A stretch of 64,000 bases of DNA from Roseinatronobacter domitianus (GCF_023336755.1 NZ_JALZWP010000002.1:310001-374000), one strand, 5' to 3'; positions 1-9,628 are shown, counted from the stretch's first letter. Translations and numbers: made by a program. Notes: generated from the sequence alone by a model not told the origin.

Positions 1-1512
1 GCCCTTGATTCCATCGGCCAGGGCCGCACCGGACACGAAGGTCACGGACGAATTCAACCGCGACCGCCCATAAGCCGCCCACATGTTGCGGGTGTAGAAG
101 GGCTGCGCCGGGATGGACCCGTTCGGGTCGCCCATCTGCGCGCTGACAATGCTGCCGCCCATCAGCACCATTTCCGGCTTGGCCCCGAAAAACGCGAAGT
201 TCCACAGGCACAGATCGGCCCGTTTGCCGACCGCGATGGACCCGATATGTTCCGAAATGCCATGCGCAATGGCCGGATTGATGGTGTATTTGGCGATAAA
301 CCGGCGCACGCGCATATTGTCATTATCGCCGGTCTCCTCGGGCAGACGCCCGCGCTGCTTGCGCATTTTGTCGGCGGTTTGCCATGTGCGGATTATCACC
401 TCGCCCACACGGCCCATGGCCTGACTGTCAGAGCTGATGATCGACATCGCGCCCATGTCATGCAGGATATCTTCGGCGGCAATGGTTTCGCGGCGGATGC
501 GGCTTTCGGCAAAGGCCACGTCCTCTGGCACCTTGTTGTCCAGATGGTGGCAGACCATCAGCATGTCCAGGTGTTCTTCGATCGTGTTGCCGGTATAGGG
601 CCGCGTCGGGTTGGTCGAGGACGGGATCACATTCTGCGAACTGACCACTTTCAGAATATCGGGCGCATGGCCCCCGCCCGCCCCTTCGGTGTGAAACGCA
701 TGAATGGTGCGCCCGTTGATCGCGGCCAGCGTGTTTTCCACGAAGCCCGATTCGTTCAGCGTATCTGTATGGATCATGACCTGCACATCCATCGCATCGG
801 CCACGCTTAGGCAGCAATCAATGGCGGCCGGGGTGGTGCCCCAATCCTCGTGCAGCTTCATGGCGGCAGCCCCGGCCGTGACCTGTTCCTCCAGCGCGGC
901 GGGCAGCGAAGCATTACCTTTGCCAGCAAGCGCAAGATTGACCGGCATCGCCTCAAACGCTTGCAACATGCGGCCAAAGTGCCACGGCCCCGGTGTGCAA
1001 GTGGTGGCCAGCGTGCCATGCGCGGGGCCGGTGCCACCGCCCAGCATGGTGGTAATGCCCGAGGCCAGTGCGTCCTCTATCTGCTGCGGGCAGATGAAAT
1101 GGATATGCGCATCGAACCCGCCTGCGGTCAGGATCTTGCCTTCGCCCGCGATCACTTCGGTTCCCGGCCCGATCACAATGGTCACACCCGGTTGCGTGTC
1201 GGGGTTGCCCGCCTTGCCAATTGCCGCAATCAGCCCATCCCGCAGGCCGACATCCGCCTTGTAGATGCCGCTATGGTCCACGATCAGCGCATTGGTAATG
1301 ACCGTGTCCGCAGAGCCTTCGGCGCGGGTGCGCTGGCTTTGGCCCATACCGTCGCGGATAACCTTGCCACCGCCGAATTTCACTTCCTCGCCATATATGG
1401 TCAGGTCGCGCTCGACCTCTATTATCAGGTCGGTATCGGCCAGCCGAACCTTGTCGCCCGTCGTGGGGCCAAACATATCGGCATATGTGCCGCGGTCTAT
1501 GCTGGCTGGCAT
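1..1512 (-). CDS. ureC: Urease subunit alpha (C-terminus cut by window edge)
   Basis: Catalytic subunit of urease, which hydrolyses urea to ammonia and carbamate at a nickel pair in the cytoplasm. I translated the reverse strand from an ATG at 1512 ([17 protein letters not shown]). It shows the family landmarks in order: an H-x-H-F-I-C-P-Q metal motif, the carbamylated-lysine segment ([10 protein letters not shown]), the HTDTLNESG segment, the active-site flap (MVCHHLD) and a late SDSQAMGR-like motif. About 504 of the usual ~570 residues are present and the frame is open to the left edge. The ATG overlaps the ureB stop (TAATG), so the two are translationally coupled. The nickel-insertion genes ureE, ureF and ureG are not in the window and probably lie just to the left. 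Confidence 0.97.
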   Translation of the reverse strand, partial: MPASIDRGTYADMFGPTTGDKVRLADTDLIIEVERDLTIYGEEVKFGGGKVIRDGMGQSQRTRAEGSADTVITNALIVDHSGIYKADVGLRDGLIAAIGKAGNPDTQPGVTIVIGPGTEVIAGEGKILTAGGFDAHIHFICPQQIEDALASGITTMLGGGTGPAHGTLATTCTPGPWHFGRMLQAFEAMPVNLALAGKGNASLPAALEEQVTAGAAAMKLHEDWGTTPAAIDCCLSVADAMDVQVMIHTDTLNESGFVENTLAAINGRTIHAFHTEGAGGGHAPDILKVVSSQNVIPSSTNPTRPYTGNTIEEHLDMLMVCHHLDNKVPEDVAFAESRIRRETIAAEDILHDMGAMSIISSDSQAMGRVGEVIIRTWQTADKMRKQRGRLPEETGDNDNMRVRRFIAKYTINPAIAHGISEHIGSIAVGKRADLCLWNFAFFGAKPEMVLMGGSIVSAQMGDPNGSIPAQPFYTRNMWAAYGRSRLNSSVTFVSGAALADGIKG

Positions 1513-1817
1513 TACAAAGCCCCCATTATTTTCTGGTTAAACCCATACACTTTGCGGTCGCCGCGATAGGGCACAAGCTGCACCTCGCGGGTCTGGCCCG
1601 GCTCGAACCGCACGGCAGTTCCGGCAGCAATATCCAGCCGGTAGCCGGTGGCCGTGTCACGGTCGAACTGCAAGCCGGGGTTGGTTTCAGCAAAATGATA
1701 GTGGCTACCCACCTGAATAGGCCGGTCGCCGGTATTGGCCACAGTCAGGGTGATTGCCTCTTGCCCTTCGTTCATGGTAATGCTGCCGGATGCGGGAAAG
1801 ACTTCTCCGGGGATCAT
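1512..1817 (-). CDS. ureB: Urease subunit beta
   Basis: Small structural subunit of urease, 101 residues, the normal length for the separate beta subunit of bacteria. It begins [11 protein letters not shown] and carries the family pattern [17 protein letters not shown] near residues 27-44, then an [10 protein letters not shown] segment. It sits between a small membrane-protein gene, which its start overlaps by four bases (ATGA), and ureC, whose start overlaps its stop. The subunit assembles with UreA and UreC into the trimeric apoenzyme. Confidence 0.96.
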   Translation of the reverse strand: MIPGEVFPASGSITMNEGQEAITLTVANTGDRPIQVGSHYHFAETNPGLQFDRDTATGYRLDIAAGTAVRFEPGQTREVQLVPYRGDRKVYGFNQKIMGAL

Positions 1818-2035
1818 GCGCGCGGCCCCCGCCCGCCCGCACGGTTCAACAGCACAACCGCGCCAAAAGCCACGCCAATCAGGCCCAGCGCCCAGAGCAT
1901 GTGATCGGGGGCAAGGATGAAGTGCAAAATTCCATCTCTTGCGACAGTTTCAGGGCCATGGCCCGGATGTGCAACGACAGGGCTGGCCAAAAGCATGGGC
2001 GCAGCAAGGGTGGTTATGCGAAAGATGGGGTTCAT
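1814..2035 (-). CDS. Small membrane protein inside the urease operon
   Basis: A 73-residue protein with an N-terminal hydrophobic signal-like segment (residues ~5-21), a short HPGHG motif just after it, and a second hydrophobic stretch at ~45-64 ([18 protein letters not shown]). It ends in a basic Arg/Gly tail. The stop overlaps the ureB start by four bases, so it is cotranslated with urease. The histidine-rich start after the signal segment recalls the N-terminus of HupE/UreJ nickel permeases, but the protein is far too short to be one. A metal-related role is inference only, and I do not recognise a named family. Confidence 0.65.
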   Translation of the reverse strand: MNPIFRITTLAAPMLLASPVVAHPGHGPETVARDGILHFILAPDHMLWALGLIGVAFGAVVLLNRAGGRGPRA

Positions 2036-2047
2036 GGCGGGTCTCCT

Positions 2048-2350
2048 TCAACGAATGGGGTGGTGGACGGTCACCAGCTTGGTGCCGTCGGGGAATGTGG
2101 CCTCGACCTGAATCGAGTGGATCATCTCTGCGATCCCCTCCATGCAGTCGGCGCGGGTGACGACATGCGCGCCCGCTTCCATCAGGTCAGCCACCGACCG
2201 GCCATCGCGCGCGCCTTCGACCACGAAATCGGAAATCAGCGCCACCGCTTCGGGGTGGTTCAGCTTCACGCCACGCGCATGACGGTTCCGGGCAACCATC
2301 GCGGCCATGGAAATCAGCAGCTTGTCTTTTTCACGGGGGCTTAAGTTCAT
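2048..2350 (-). CDS. ureA: Urease subunit gamma
   Basis: Urease gamma subunit, 100 residues, the standard length. It starts [12 protein letters not shown] at 2350 with GAGGAG seven to twelve bases upstream. A longer in-frame start at 2512 would add a Cys/Pro-rich extension overlapping ureD and is rejected. Typical segments are visible: [14 protein letters not shown] at ~26-39, [11 protein letters not shown], and [18 protein letters not shown] at the C-terminus. It lies immediately downstream of ureD and upstream of the small membrane protein gene. Confidence 0.97.
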   Translation of the reverse strand: MNLSPREKDKLLISMAAMVARNRHARGVKLNHPEAVALISDFVVEGARDGRSVADLMEAGAHVVTRADCMEGIAEMIHSIQVEATFPDGTKLVTVHHPIR

Positions 2351-2366
2351 CTCACTCCTCTTGGGG

Positions 2367-3176
2367 TTACATCTGCCACACGCGCGGCGGCGGGGCGCCG
2401 CGCCGCAAAACACGCAGCAAAGACAGGATTTGACGGCGCAAAGGCCAACCATCGGCGGCCAGAAGCCGCACAACCAGCTTGCCGTCATAGGCGCTGGCGG
2501 CGGCCTCGACATCGTCTGTCAGCGCGTCCCGCGCAGCACCCAAAGCATCTTCAGCCCCTTGAGCGCACAGAACCAGTGTCGCAAAAGCGCGTGCGCCACC
2601 AAGCAGGGCGGTTTGGCCGGGATGGGCCAGCGCGGCGGTATCCAACACCAACGGCTCCAGAAAGACCGGCACGCCACCGCGCGTAAGGGTGCGACAGTCG
2701 CGCAAGCTCAATGAGCGGACGTCCTCGGCCATGGCCGCGCGACCCAGCACAACGCTTTCCAACAGCAGACAGCCAGCATCCGGAGCCAAGGCAATCCGGG
2801 TGTCACGGTGCAAATTGCTATGGTCGAACAGGATGGTTTCCTGCGGCAGCCAATCCAGCCAGCAGCCCGCGCCGACATCATGCGTCACCCGAACATGCGC
2901 CGGCCCATCATTGGCCCGGTAGGCGCGTTCGGCGGTTTGGGTCGTGGCCGTGACATGGGCGCCCTCGGTCAAGGAAACGGCATAATCCAGCCGGTCGCCA
3001 CTGGTCAGCCCGCCAGATGTGTTCAGAAACACAACCTCTGGCCGACCGGAAATGCGCGGAAGCTGCGCTTTGGCCGAACCGACCTGCCGCAACTGGCCCA
3101 AACGCGCACCGGCGAACCCGACACGAGCCTCGCCCGCGCTTCGCTGCATCTTCACCTGTTGACCGGAATCAAGCAT
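2367..3176 (-). CDS. ureD: Urease accessory protein UreD
   Basis: Urease maturation chaperone that binds apo-urease and recruits UreF and UreG for nickel delivery. It is recognised by the segment [16 protein letters not shown] and the later QTAERAYRA motif, and is about 269 residues from the chosen start, close to the family's 270-300. The open frame extends upstream to 3272, but that part would run through the strong hairpin at 3249-3285. I therefore chose the ATG at 3176 (MLDSGQQVK), which follows a GGGGGTG purine stretch. The ATG at 3149 is a possible alternative. It is the first gene of the leftward urease operon. Confidence 0.9.
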   Translation of the reverse strand: MLDSGQQVKMQRSAGEARVGFAGARLGQLRQVGSAKAQLPRISGRPEVVFLNTSGGLTSGDRLDYAVSLTEGAHVTATTQTAERAYRANDGPAHVRVTHDVGAGCWLDWLPQETILFDHSNLHRDTRIALAPDAGCLLLESVVLGRAAMAEDVRSLSLRDCRTLTRGGVPVFLEPLVLDTAALAHPGQTALLGGARAFATLVLCAQGAEDALGAARDALTDDVEAAASAYDGKLVVRLLAADGWPLRRQILSLLRVLRRGAPPPRVWQM

Positions 3177-3248
3177 CGCACCCCCATAAGCGGTCACTTG
3201 ATACCGACTGGCGCGCCAAGCGCAGATCATGGGCCATGGCAGCAATGC

Positions 3249-3285
3249 AAGCGCCGCCCGTTTGCCTGTCAAACGGGCGGCGCTT
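3249..3285 (-). terminator. Strong hairpin between grpE and the urease operon
   Basis: A 16-bp perfect stem (AAGCGCCGCCCGTTTG paired with CAAACGGGCGGCGCTT) around a five-base loop. It lies about 35 bp past the grpE stop and upstream of ureD. On the + strand it is followed by a short T run, and on the - strand only by the two T of its own stem. It most likely ends hrcA-grpE transcription and insulates ureD. The strand and intrinsic efficiency are inference. Confidence 0.7.
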
Positions 3286-3320
3286 TTAACATTTGCCTAT
3301 AAACTAGGCTTCGTGAAAAC

Positions 3321-3887
3321 TTAAGCAGGCGTCGAAGAGACACCCACATGCGCAGGGCGCAAAAGCTGGTCATGCAGCATAAAGCCCTCGGCCATGACCT
3401 GTATGATCTGGCCCGCCTTGAAATCAGGAACGGGGGCTTCGAACATCGCCTGATGCAAATGCGGGTCAAAACGGTCGCCCACTTCGGGACAAATCCGTTC
3501 CACGCCGTGCTTGTTCAGAATTCCGGTCAGCTCGCGCAGCGTCAGCTCTACCCCTTCGACCAGCCCACCGGCGGCAGCGCGGGTGTCTTCTGTGGCGGCG
3601 TTCAGCGCGCGGGCAAGGTTGTCATAGACCGGCAACATGTCGCGTGCGATCTTCGACCCGCCGTAAAGCTGGGCATCGCGGCGGTCCTTTTCGGCACGCT
3701 TGCGGCTGTTCTCTGCCTCTGCCAATGCGCGGATCATGCGGTCACGCATATCATCGCGCTCGGCCTCTGTCGTCGCAAGGCGCGCTTCCAGATCGGCAAT
3801 CACATCATGCTCGGTCTCTGCCGCCTCTGGCGTGTCATCCTCCGGCATTTCAGCTTCGGAAAAAGGGGTGTCTTTCGGCTCTGCCAT
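3321..3887 (-). CDS. grpE: Nucleotide exchange factor GrpE
   Basis: DnaK cochaperone that releases ADP from DnaK. The protein is 188 residues from the ATG at 3887, which is preceded by AGGAAG at good spacing. The four codons upstream in the open frame (TTG AGG AAG ACG) are the ribosome-binding site itself. It has an acidic N-terminus, a long coiled coil (~30-85, with ENSRKRAEKDRRDA), the ARDMLPVYDNLARAL segment, and a C-terminal beta domain with DRFDPHLHQAMFE. It follows hrcA by about 10 bp, forming a small heat-shock operon. dnaK and dnaJ are not in the window. Confidence 0.96.
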   Translation of the reverse strand: MAEPKDTPFSEAEMPEDDTPEAAETEHDVIADLEARLATTEAERDDMRDRMIRALAEAENSRKRAEKDRRDAQLYGGSKIARDMLPVYDNLARALNAATEDTRAAAGGLVEGVELTLRELTGILNKHGVERICPEVGDRFDPHLHQAMFEAPVPDFKAGQIIQVMAEGFMLHDQLLRPAHVGVSSTPA

Positions 3888-3895
3888 CGTCTTCC

Positions 3896-4975
3896 TCAAT
3901 CTGCGCGGTGGGTGTCTGTCAGCAGACGCCCAACCAGTTGCGCGGTGTAATCCACAATCGGCACGATTCGTCCATAGTTCAGCCGCTTCGGGCCAATCAC
4001 GCCAACCGCACCAATAATCTTTCGGTCAGCGTTCATATAAGGGGAAACGACCAGAGTTGAACCCGTCAGCGAAAAAAGCCTGTTCTCGGCACCGATAAAA
4101 ATACGCACCCCGTCGCCTTGTTCCGTCAGTTCAAGAAACTCGGTAATGTCGCGCTTGCGTTCCAAATCATCGAACAAGCTGCGAATGCGTTCAAAATCTT
4201 CGGCCGATGCCTCGTCCAGCAGGTTCGATCGCCCGCGCACGATCAACCGCTCTTGCGGCTCGCCTTCATTTTCCCATACCGCCAACCCCTGTTCGACCAG
4301 CGATTGCGCCAGCGTGTCGATTTCGCGGCGGTTGCGCGCCAGCTCGGCCCGGAACCGGACCAAAAGCTGCCCCACACTGGCGCCTTCGGTCATGGAATTC
4401 AGGTAATTCGCGGCCTCGCGCATTGCCGATGGCGTCATCCCACGCGGCGGCGTGAAAATGCGGTTTTCAACATGACCGTCCGTAAACACCAGCACCACAA
4501 GCGCGCGATCCGGCGACAGGCTGACGAAATCTATATGCTTGACCGCCGCTTCATGCTTGGGCGACAGCACCAGGGACGCGCCCTGCGTCACCCCGCTCAG
4601 CGCCCCGCCAATCTGTTCCAGCATGGTGCCCATGTCGCGCTCGTTGCTGCCCATGGTCTGGTCCAGCTTGGCCCGGTCGTCGTCATCCAGGGGTGACACT
4701 TCCAGAAGCGAATCGACAAACAGCCGCAGCCCCAGATTGGTCGGCACCCGACCCGCCGACACATGCGGGCTGTCCAGTAATCCAAGATATTCAAGGTCTT
4801 GCATTACGTTTCTAACGGTCGCGGCAGAGACTTTCTCGCTTAGGCCCCGCGTCAGGGTGCGTGACCCAACAGGGCCGCCGGTGTCCAGATAGGCCTGAAC
4901 CACGCGGCGAAACACCTCTCGCGAGCGGTCGTTCATTTCGCTCAACAGCTTTGCAGTATCGCGTGGGTCCGACAT
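3896..4975 (-). CDS. hrcA: Heat-inducible transcription repressor HrcA
   Basis: Repressor of class I heat-shock genes that binds CIRCE elements. It is ~359 residues from the ATG at 4975 ([11 protein letters not shown]). Recognised by the N-terminal winged-helix region ([26 protein letters not shown]) and a C-terminal GAF-like domain ending in [25 protein letters not shown] at 5011 in the same frame is an alternative start, because the AGAGG at 4975 sits very close to the codon. grpE follows directly. I found no CIRCE inverted repeat (TTAGCACTC-N9-GAGTGCTAA) in the gap to rph, so this operon is probably not itself CIRCE-controlled here. Confidence 0.94.
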   Translation of the reverse strand: MSDPRDTAKLLSEMNDRSREVFRRVVQAYLDTGGPVGSRTLTRGLSEKVSAATVRNVMQDLEYLGLLDSPHVSAGRVPTNLGLRLFVDSLLEVSPLDDDDRAKLDQTMGSNERDMGTMLEQIGGALSGVTQGASLVLSPKHEAAVKHIDFVSLSPDRALVVLVFTDGHVENRIFTPPRGMTPSAMREAANYLNSMTEGASVGQLLVRFRAELARNRREIDTLAQSLVEQGLAVWENEGEPQERLIVRGRSNLLDEASAEDFERIRSLFDDLERKRDITEFLELTEQGDGVRIFIGAENRLFSLTGSTLVVSPYMNADRKIIGAVGVIGPKRLNYGRIVPIVDYTAQLVGRLLTDTHRAD

Positions 4976-5071
4976 CCTCTGAAACCTCTGGCTGGGACCG
5001 CCCGACAGCACCGCAAAATCCCTGCCTTTTCAAGCCCAAACAGCTTGCATTGCGGCTCTTCTGCCTTGTAT

Positions 5072-5087
5072 CGGGGGATAACCCCCG
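5072..5087 (+). promoter_or_regulatory. Short hairpin in the rph leader
   Basis: CGGGGG-ATAA-CCCCCG, a six-pair GC stem with a tetraloop. It ends a few bases before the rph ribosome-binding site (AAGGAC) in the short hrcA-rph intergenic gap. It could stabilise the 5' end of the mRNA or act as a weak terminator. Its function is not shown by the sequence. Confidence 0.35.
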
Positions 5088-5101
5088 TGAAAGGACATGC
5101 C

Positions 5102-5815
5102 ATGCGCCCCTCTGGTCGTGATTTAGACACCCTCCGCGAAATTTCAATCGAAACCAATGTAACCATGCACGCCGAAGGGTCGTGCCTGATCTCCATGGGT
5201 AACACCAAGGTTCTGTGCACCGCGTCTTTGGAAGACCGCACACCACCCTTCCTGCGCAACACCGGCCTGGGCTGGGTCACGGCGGAATACGGCATGTTGC
5301 CCCGATCAACCAACACGCGGATGCGGCGCGAGGCGGCTTCGGGCAAGCAACAGGGCCGCACCGTGGAAATTCAACGCCTTATCGGGCGGTCTTTGCGCGC
5401 CTGCGTAGACCGGTCGGCCCTTGGAGAGCGCCAGATCACCGTTGATTGTGACGTGATCCAAGCCGATGGCGGCACCCGTTGCGCGGCCATCACCGGCGGT
5501 TGGGTCGCGCTGCGTCTGGCTGTGAACAAGCTGCTGAAAGCTGGCGATGTGGTCAGCGATCCGATCATGGACCATCTCGCGGCGGTATCTTGCGGCATCT
5601 ATGCAGGCCAGCCGGTGCTGGATCTGGACTATGCCGAAGACAGCACCGCAGGCGTAGACGGCAATTTCATCCTGCTGGGCTCTGGCCGCATGGTCGAGGT
5701 GCAGATGAGCGCCGAAGGGGCCACCTTCAGCCGCGCCGAAATGGACCAGCTTTTGAACCTCGCCGAAAAAGGCGTGGGCGATTTGGTCACTGCCCAGAAA
5801 GCCGCGATTGCATGA
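5102..5815 (+). CDS. rph: Ribonuclease PH
   Basis: 3'-5' phosphorolytic exoribonuclease that trims the 3' ends of tRNA precursors. The protein is 237 residues, the standard length, starting [12 protein letters not shown] at 5102 behind AAGGAC. Clear family blocks are the [12 protein letters not shown] strand, [14 protein letters not shown], the basic [19 protein letters not shown] helix and [14 protein letters not shown]. The frame extends upstream to 5045 but the extension has no homology-like content. It is the first gene of a rightward operon rph-rdgB-ridA-hemW in which every stop overlaps the next start. Confidence 0.96.
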   Translation: MRPSGRDLDTLREISIETNVTMHAEGSCLISMGNTKVLCTASLEDRTPPFLRNTGLGWVTAEYGMLPRSTNTRMRREAASGKQQGRTVEIQRLIGRSLRACVDRSALGERQITVDCDVIQADGGTRCAAITGGWVALRLAVNKLLKAGDVVSDPIMDHLAAVSCGIYAGQPVLDLDYAEDSTAGVDGNFILLGSGRMVEVQMSAEGATFSRAEMDQLLNLAEKGVGDLVTAQKAAIA

Positions 5816-6420
5816 GGCAGTTTACCGAAAAGACTCTTCTGATCGCCACGCATAACGCGGGCAAATTGGAAGAGTTTCGCCAGATCATGACGCCGCTGGG
5901 CATAACCGTTACCTCTGCGGGGGAACATGGCCTGCCGGAACCTGACGAAACCGAAAGCACCTTCATCGGTAACGCCCGGATCAAGGCCCATGCCGCCGCC
6001 AAAGCCACCGGACTCCCCGCGCTGGCTGACGATTCCGGGCTGGAAGTGATGGCGCTGGACGGTGCGCCGGGCGTCTACACCGCCGATTGGGCCGACACGC
6101 CGAATGGCCGCGATTTTATCATGGCGATGGAGAAAACCCACGCCAAGCTGATCGAAGCGCAAGCCCCCCAGCCTTGGCAGGCGCGCTTTTGCTGCACGCT
6201 GGTTCTGGCTTGGCCCGATGGGCATGATGAAGTGGTCGAAGGCCACGCAAACGGCCAACTGGTCTGGCCCCGGCGCGGGCAGGACGGCCACGGCTACGAC
6301 CCCATGTTCCAGCCTGACGGTGAAACCCGCACCTTTGCCGAAATGTCAGCAGACGAGAAAAACGCCCTCTCCCACCGCGGCGCAGCCATCGCCGCCCTTA
6401 TGAAAGCCTGTTTCACATGA
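5812..6420 (+). CDS. rdgB: dITP/XTP pyrophosphatase
   Basis: House-cleaning nucleotide pyrophosphatase of the Ham1/RdgB family, which removes dITP and XTP from the precursor pool. It is 202 residues. Diagnostic segments are the N-terminal [11 protein letters not shown] substrate-binding motif, the DSGLEV active-site segment near residue 70, GHGYDPMF and the C-terminal [10 protein letters not shown]. Its ATG overlaps the rph stop (ATGA) and its own TGA overlaps the next start. The 3' end contains a degenerate parS-like sequence (6409-6424). Confidence 0.96.
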   Translation: MRQFTEKTLLIATHNAGKLEEFRQIMTPLGITVTSAGEHGLPEPDETESTFIGNARIKAHAAAKATGLPALADDSGLEVMALDGAPGVYTADWADTPNGRDFIMAMEKTHAKLIEAQAPQPWQARFCCTLVLAWPDGHDEVVEGHANGQLVWPRRGQDGHGYDPMFQPDGETRTFAEMSADEKNALSHRGAAIAALMKACFT

Positions 6421-6424
6421 AACG
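6409..6424. other. Degenerate parS-like sequence
   Basis: TGTTTCACATGAAACG differs from the parS palindrome TGTTTCACGTGAAACA at two positions. It spans the rdgB stop and the start of the RidA-family gene, about 4 kb from two perfect parS sites. It may be a weak ParB-binding site or chance, since the codons fit both reading frames. Confidence 0.3.
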
Positions 6425-6791
6425 CATCTCTACTGGTTCTCCGTTCGAGAAAACAATGGGCTATTCCCGCGCTGTCGTGAAAGGCGATTGGTGCTTTGTC
6501 AGCGGCGTGACCGGCTACGACTACGCCACCATGACCATGCCGGACAGCGTCGCTGACCAAGCGCGCAACTGCTTTGCAACCATTGCCAAGGCGCTGACCG
6601 AGGGCGGCTTCACCATGGAGGATGTGGTCCGCGTGCAATACACCCTGACCGATGCTGCGCTGCTCGATGATCTGCTGCCCGCCTTGGGCGAAGCGATGGG
6701 CGACATCCGCCCCGCCGCGACCATGGTTATTGCGGGTCTTATCAAGCCCGAAATGCTGATCGAGATTGAAGTCACGGCTTTCAAGGGCTGA
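6417..6791 (+). CDS. RidA/YjgF-family protein
   Basis: A 124-residue member of the RidA (Rid/YER057c/UK114) family, which includes enamine/imine deaminases. The fold pattern is visible: GYSRAVVKGDWCFVSGVTG at ~15-33, a QARNCFATIAKAL helix, VVRVQYTLTD, and the C-terminal RPAATMVIAGLIKPEMLIEIEVTAF. The conserved arginine of active RidA proteins appears to be R97 in IRPAATM. Its ATG overlaps the rdgB stop, and the stop overlaps the hemW start. The exact substrate cannot be read from the sequence. Confidence 0.9.
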   Translation: MKRISTGSPFEKTMGYSRAVVKGDWCFVSGVTGYDYATMTMPDSVADQARNCFATIAKALTEGGFTMEDVVRVQYTLTDAALLDDLLPALGEAMGDIRPAATMVIAGLIKPEMLIEIEVTAFKG

Positions 6792-7948
6792 TGATGAACG
6801 ACTGGCAAAACGGCGGATTCGGCCTGTATATTCATTGGCCGTTTTGCCAGGCCAAATGCCCCTATTGCGACTTCAACAGCCATGTCAGCGCCCATGTGGA
6901 CCAGGCCGCATGGGGGCAAGCCTACCTGTCCGAAATTGACCGGCTGGCCGCCGAAACCGGGCCGCGTGTGCTGAACACCATCTTTTTCGGCGGCGGCACA
7001 CCGTCGCTGATGGAGCCAGATCTGGTTGCCGCGATCATAGAGCGCGCCCACACGCGCTGGCCCGCCGCGAATGATTTGGAAGTGACGTTAGAGGCCAACC
7101 CGACTTCGGTTGAGGCAGGACGCTTTCGCGCCTATGCGCAGGGCGGTGTCAACCGCGTTTCCATGGGAATTCAAGCGCTTAATGATACAGACTTGAAGCG
7201 CCTTGGCAGGATGCATTCGGCGGCAGAGGCCCGCGCGGCCTTTGACATCGCCCGCAGGTCCTTCGACCGCATCAGCTTTGACCTGATCTATGCGCGCCAA
7301 TACCAGACGCTGACCGACTGGCGCGCAGAACTGACCGAAGCCCTGTCCATGGCCGTCGATCACTTGTCGCTGTATCAATTGACGATCGAACCCGGCACCG
7401 CTTTCGGTGCCCGCGCCGCCAGAGGCGGTTTGCACGGCCTGCCCGATGACGACATTTCCGCCGATATGTATCTGGCCACGCAGGATATTTGCGCCAAATA
7501 CGGCCTGCCAGCTTATGAGGTGTCGAATCATGCGCGTCCCGACGCGCAATCGCGGCACAATCTTATTTACTGGCGCTACGGGGATTATGCGGGCATTGGC
7601 CCCGGCGCGCATGGGCGACTAACGCTGAACGGCACTCGCTGGGCCACGCAAACACCGCTCATGCCCAACACATGGCTAAAACAGGTCGAGACCGAAGGCC
7701 ATGGCGAAAGTCCCAGAGAGGCCATCCCCACCGAAGAGCAGGCTCTTGAGCACATTATGATGGGGCTTCGGTTGGCAGAGGGTCTAAATATAGACCGTTT
7801 CGCGCACCTAAACGGGCGCCCCCTGCCCCAAGACAAGATCGACACGCTAATAGAGCAAGGGCTGGTTCATCTCAGCGAAAATCGCCTGACGGCGACCGCC
7901 CAAGGGCGTGCCGTGCTAAATGGCGTGTTACGCGAGCTACTTACCTAG
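6791..7948 (+). CDS. hemW: HemW, radical SAM heme chaperone
   Basis: HemW-family radical SAM protein (formerly HemN-like), thought to insert heme into target proteins. It is 385 residues. The cluster motif CQAKCPYC (residues 19-26) is followed by the FFGGGTPSLM glycine-rich SAM-binding segment, EANPTSVE and a GVNRVSMGIQ block. It lacks the extra N-terminal length of genuine oxygen-independent coproporphyrinogen oxidases. The ATG shares its first base with the preceding stop. Its 3' end overlaps the convergent parB by eight bases. Confidence 0.94.
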   Translation: MMNDWQNGGFGLYIHWPFCQAKCPYCDFNSHVSAHVDQAAWGQAYLSEIDRLAAETGPRVLNTIFFGGGTPSLMEPDLVAAIIERAHTRWPAANDLEVTLEANPTSVEAGRFRAYAQGGVNRVSMGIQALNDTDLKRLGRMHSAAEARAAFDIARRSFDRISFDLIYARQYQTLTDWRAELTEALSMAVDHLSLYQLTIEPGTAFGARAARGGLHGLPDDDISADMYLATQDICAKYGLPAYEVSNHARPDAQSRHNLIYWRYGDYAGIGPGAHGRLTLNGTRWATQTPLMPNTWLKQVETEGHGESPREAIPTEEQALEHIMMGLRLAEGLNIDRFAHLNGRPLPQDKIDTLIEQGLVHLSENRLTATAQGRAVLNGVLRELLT

Positions 7949-8813
7949 GCGTTCCCAGAACAGAGCATAGCTTGTCCAACTGGTCCATGTTGCGATAGGC
8001 GACCGTCACCCTGCCCTTACCGCCCCCATCATAGTCAATAGAGACTTTCATCCCCAATGCGGCAGACAAGTCATTTTCCAGCGCCTGCGTGTCGCTATCC
8101 TTGCCCTTAGAGCGGGGCTTTGCCTTTGGCCCGGCGTCGGCGCGTTTCGTCAACGCCTCGACCTGACGGACCGAAAGCCCCTCTGCCACAACCTTGCGCG
8201 CCAAAGTGCCCGCATCTTCGGACGTCACCAACGCTCTGGCATGGCCTGCGCTTAGCTTGCCATCGCGCACCAAAAGCTGCACATCATCCGGCAGGTTCAA
8301 CAGGCGCAACAGATTGGCAATATAGGACCGGCTTTTACCCAAGACCTCTGCCAATTTTTCCTGAGTATGACCAAAGCGTTCGATCAGCGCACGGTAGCCC
8401 TGCGCTTCTTCCACCGCATTCAGATCAGCACGTTGCACGTTCTCGATAATTGCAATTTCCAACACCTCGGTATCGGTAAATTCGCGCACCACAACGGGCA
8501 GTTCATGCACCTGCGCGCGCTGCGCGGCGCGCCAACGACGCTCCCCAGCGACAATCTCATACATCTCACCCTTCGCACGGACGACCAGGGGCTGAATAAC
8601 GCCTTTTTCGCGGATAGATGCTGCAAGCTCTGCAAGCGCGGTATCATCAAAATGCCGCCGGGGCTGATCGGGATTCGGCACAATCGATTCGACAGGCAAC
8701 GTCACAATCGGCCCCGGCGCGCTGGTGCTTGTCTGCTGCTCCAGCGCAACATCGGCCATCAGGGCAGACAGACCGCGCCCCAAACCGCCACGCTTTTCAG
8801 GTTTACGATCCAT
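7941..8813 (-). CDS. parB: Chromosome-partitioning protein ParB
   Basis: CTP-dependent DNA clamp that loads at parS sites. It is 290 residues. Visible parts are the basic N-terminal motif (KRGGLGRGLSALM, residues 7-19) that stimulates ParA, the PNPDQPRRHFDD box, GERRWRAAQRA (box II, CTP binding), a helix-turn-helix (TQEKLAEVLGKSRSYIANLLRLL) and a C-terminal dimerisation region. Its ATG overlaps the parA stop. Two perfect parS sites lie in the same operon at 10194 and 12087. Confidence 0.97.
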   Translation of the reverse strand: MDRKPEKRGGLGRGLSALMADVALEQQTSTSAPGPIVTLPVESIVPNPDQPRRHFDDTALAELAASIREKGVIQPLVVRAKGEMYEIVAGERRWRAAQRAQVHELPVVVREFTDTEVLEIAIIENVQRADLNAVEEAQGYRALIERFGHTQEKLAEVLGKSRSYIANLLRLLNLPDDVQLLVRDGKLSAGHARALVTSEDAGTLARKVVAEGLSVRQVEALTKRADAGPKAKPRSKGKDSDTQALENDLSAALGMKVSIDYDGGGKGRVTVAYRNMDQLDKLCSVLGTPR

Positions 8814-9628
8814 TACAACGCCGCCCCTTCTTGTGCCAATTTGCCATGCTTGGTCATCAATTCGACAGCCAGCTCACGATACGCCACAGCCCCTTTGGAC
8901 TGCGAATCGTATTGCAAAACCGGAACCGCATAAGACGGCGCTTCTGACACCCGAACATTTCGCGGAATCATGGTTTTCAGCACCAAATCACCAAGGTTGT
9001 CACGAGCATCGGCCTCTACCTGCTGCGCAAGATTGTTCCGCCGATCATACATCGTCAACAAAATACCCTCTATCCGCAGGCTGGAATTCGCGGTTTCGCG
9101 CAATTCACGAATGCTCAACATTAGCTGAGACAGCCCTTCCAGCGCGAAAAATTCCGCCTGCAACGGCACAAGAACCGAATGCGCAGCGACCATGGCGTTT
9201 ACCGTCAATAGGTTTAGCGATGGCGGGCAATCAATCAGGACATAGTCGAACCCAGCCGATGTGATCGCCGGTTGGCGCAGCGCGTCTTGCAAAAGATAGG
9301 TCCGCCGCGCGCGCGACATTAATTCTATATCCGCCGAGGACAGATCCGTGGTGGCCGGAATTACCCACAGCGGCGCCTCGCCAACCTGCCGCATGATGTC
9401 GGTGGCGGGCACGTCGCCAAATATCAAATCATAGGTCGTATAACGACGGGTGCTGCCCTCTATCCCCAAGCCGGTAGAAGCATTGCCTTGCGGGTCGATG
9501 TCAATCAGCAAAGTCTTCTTCCCCGCCTCTGCCAAAGCAGCGGCCAGATTGATTGCCGTGGTCGTTTTCCCGACCCCGCCTTTCTGATTCGCAACCGCAA
9601 TGACCCGCGTTTTTGGCTGGCTAGACAC
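8813..9628 (-). CDS. parA: Chromosome-partitioning ATPase ParA
   Basis: Walker-type ATPase that drives origin segregation with ParB. It is 271 residues. It has the deviant Walker A motif KGGVGKTT (residues 16-23), the LLIDIDPQGNASTGLG segment and the YVLIDCPPSLNLLTVNAM Walker B region. It overlaps rsmG by eight bases upstream and parB downstream, the canonical rsmG-parA-parB order close to an origin. Confidence 0.97.
   Translation of the reverse strand: MSSQPKTRVIAVANQKGGVGKTTTAINLAAALAEAGKKTLLIDIDPQGNASTGLGIEGSTRRYTTYDLIFGDVPATDIMRQVGEAPLWVIPATTDLSSADIELMSRARRTYLLQDALRQPAITSAGFDYVLIDCPPSLNLLTVNAMVAAHSVLVPLQAEFFALEGLSQLMLSIRELRETANSSLRIEGILLTMYDRRNNLAQQVEADARDNLGDLVLKTMIPRNVRVSEAPSYAVPVLQYDSQSKGAVAYRELAVELMTKHGKLAQEGAAL

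Noticed and set aside
2351-2512. N-terminal extension of ureA to 2512
   Set aside because: It is Cys/Pro-rich, overlaps ureD and lacks urease gamma homology. A good ribosome-binding site precedes the ATG at 2350.
3177-3272. Long form of ureD starting at 3272
   Set aside because: It would start within the perfect 16-bp hairpin and includes non-UreD-like residues. Starts at 3176 or 3149 fit the family length.
4976-5101. CIRCE element upstream of hrcA/rph
   Set aside because: I looked for TTAGCACTC-N9-GAGTGCTAA and found no such repeat.
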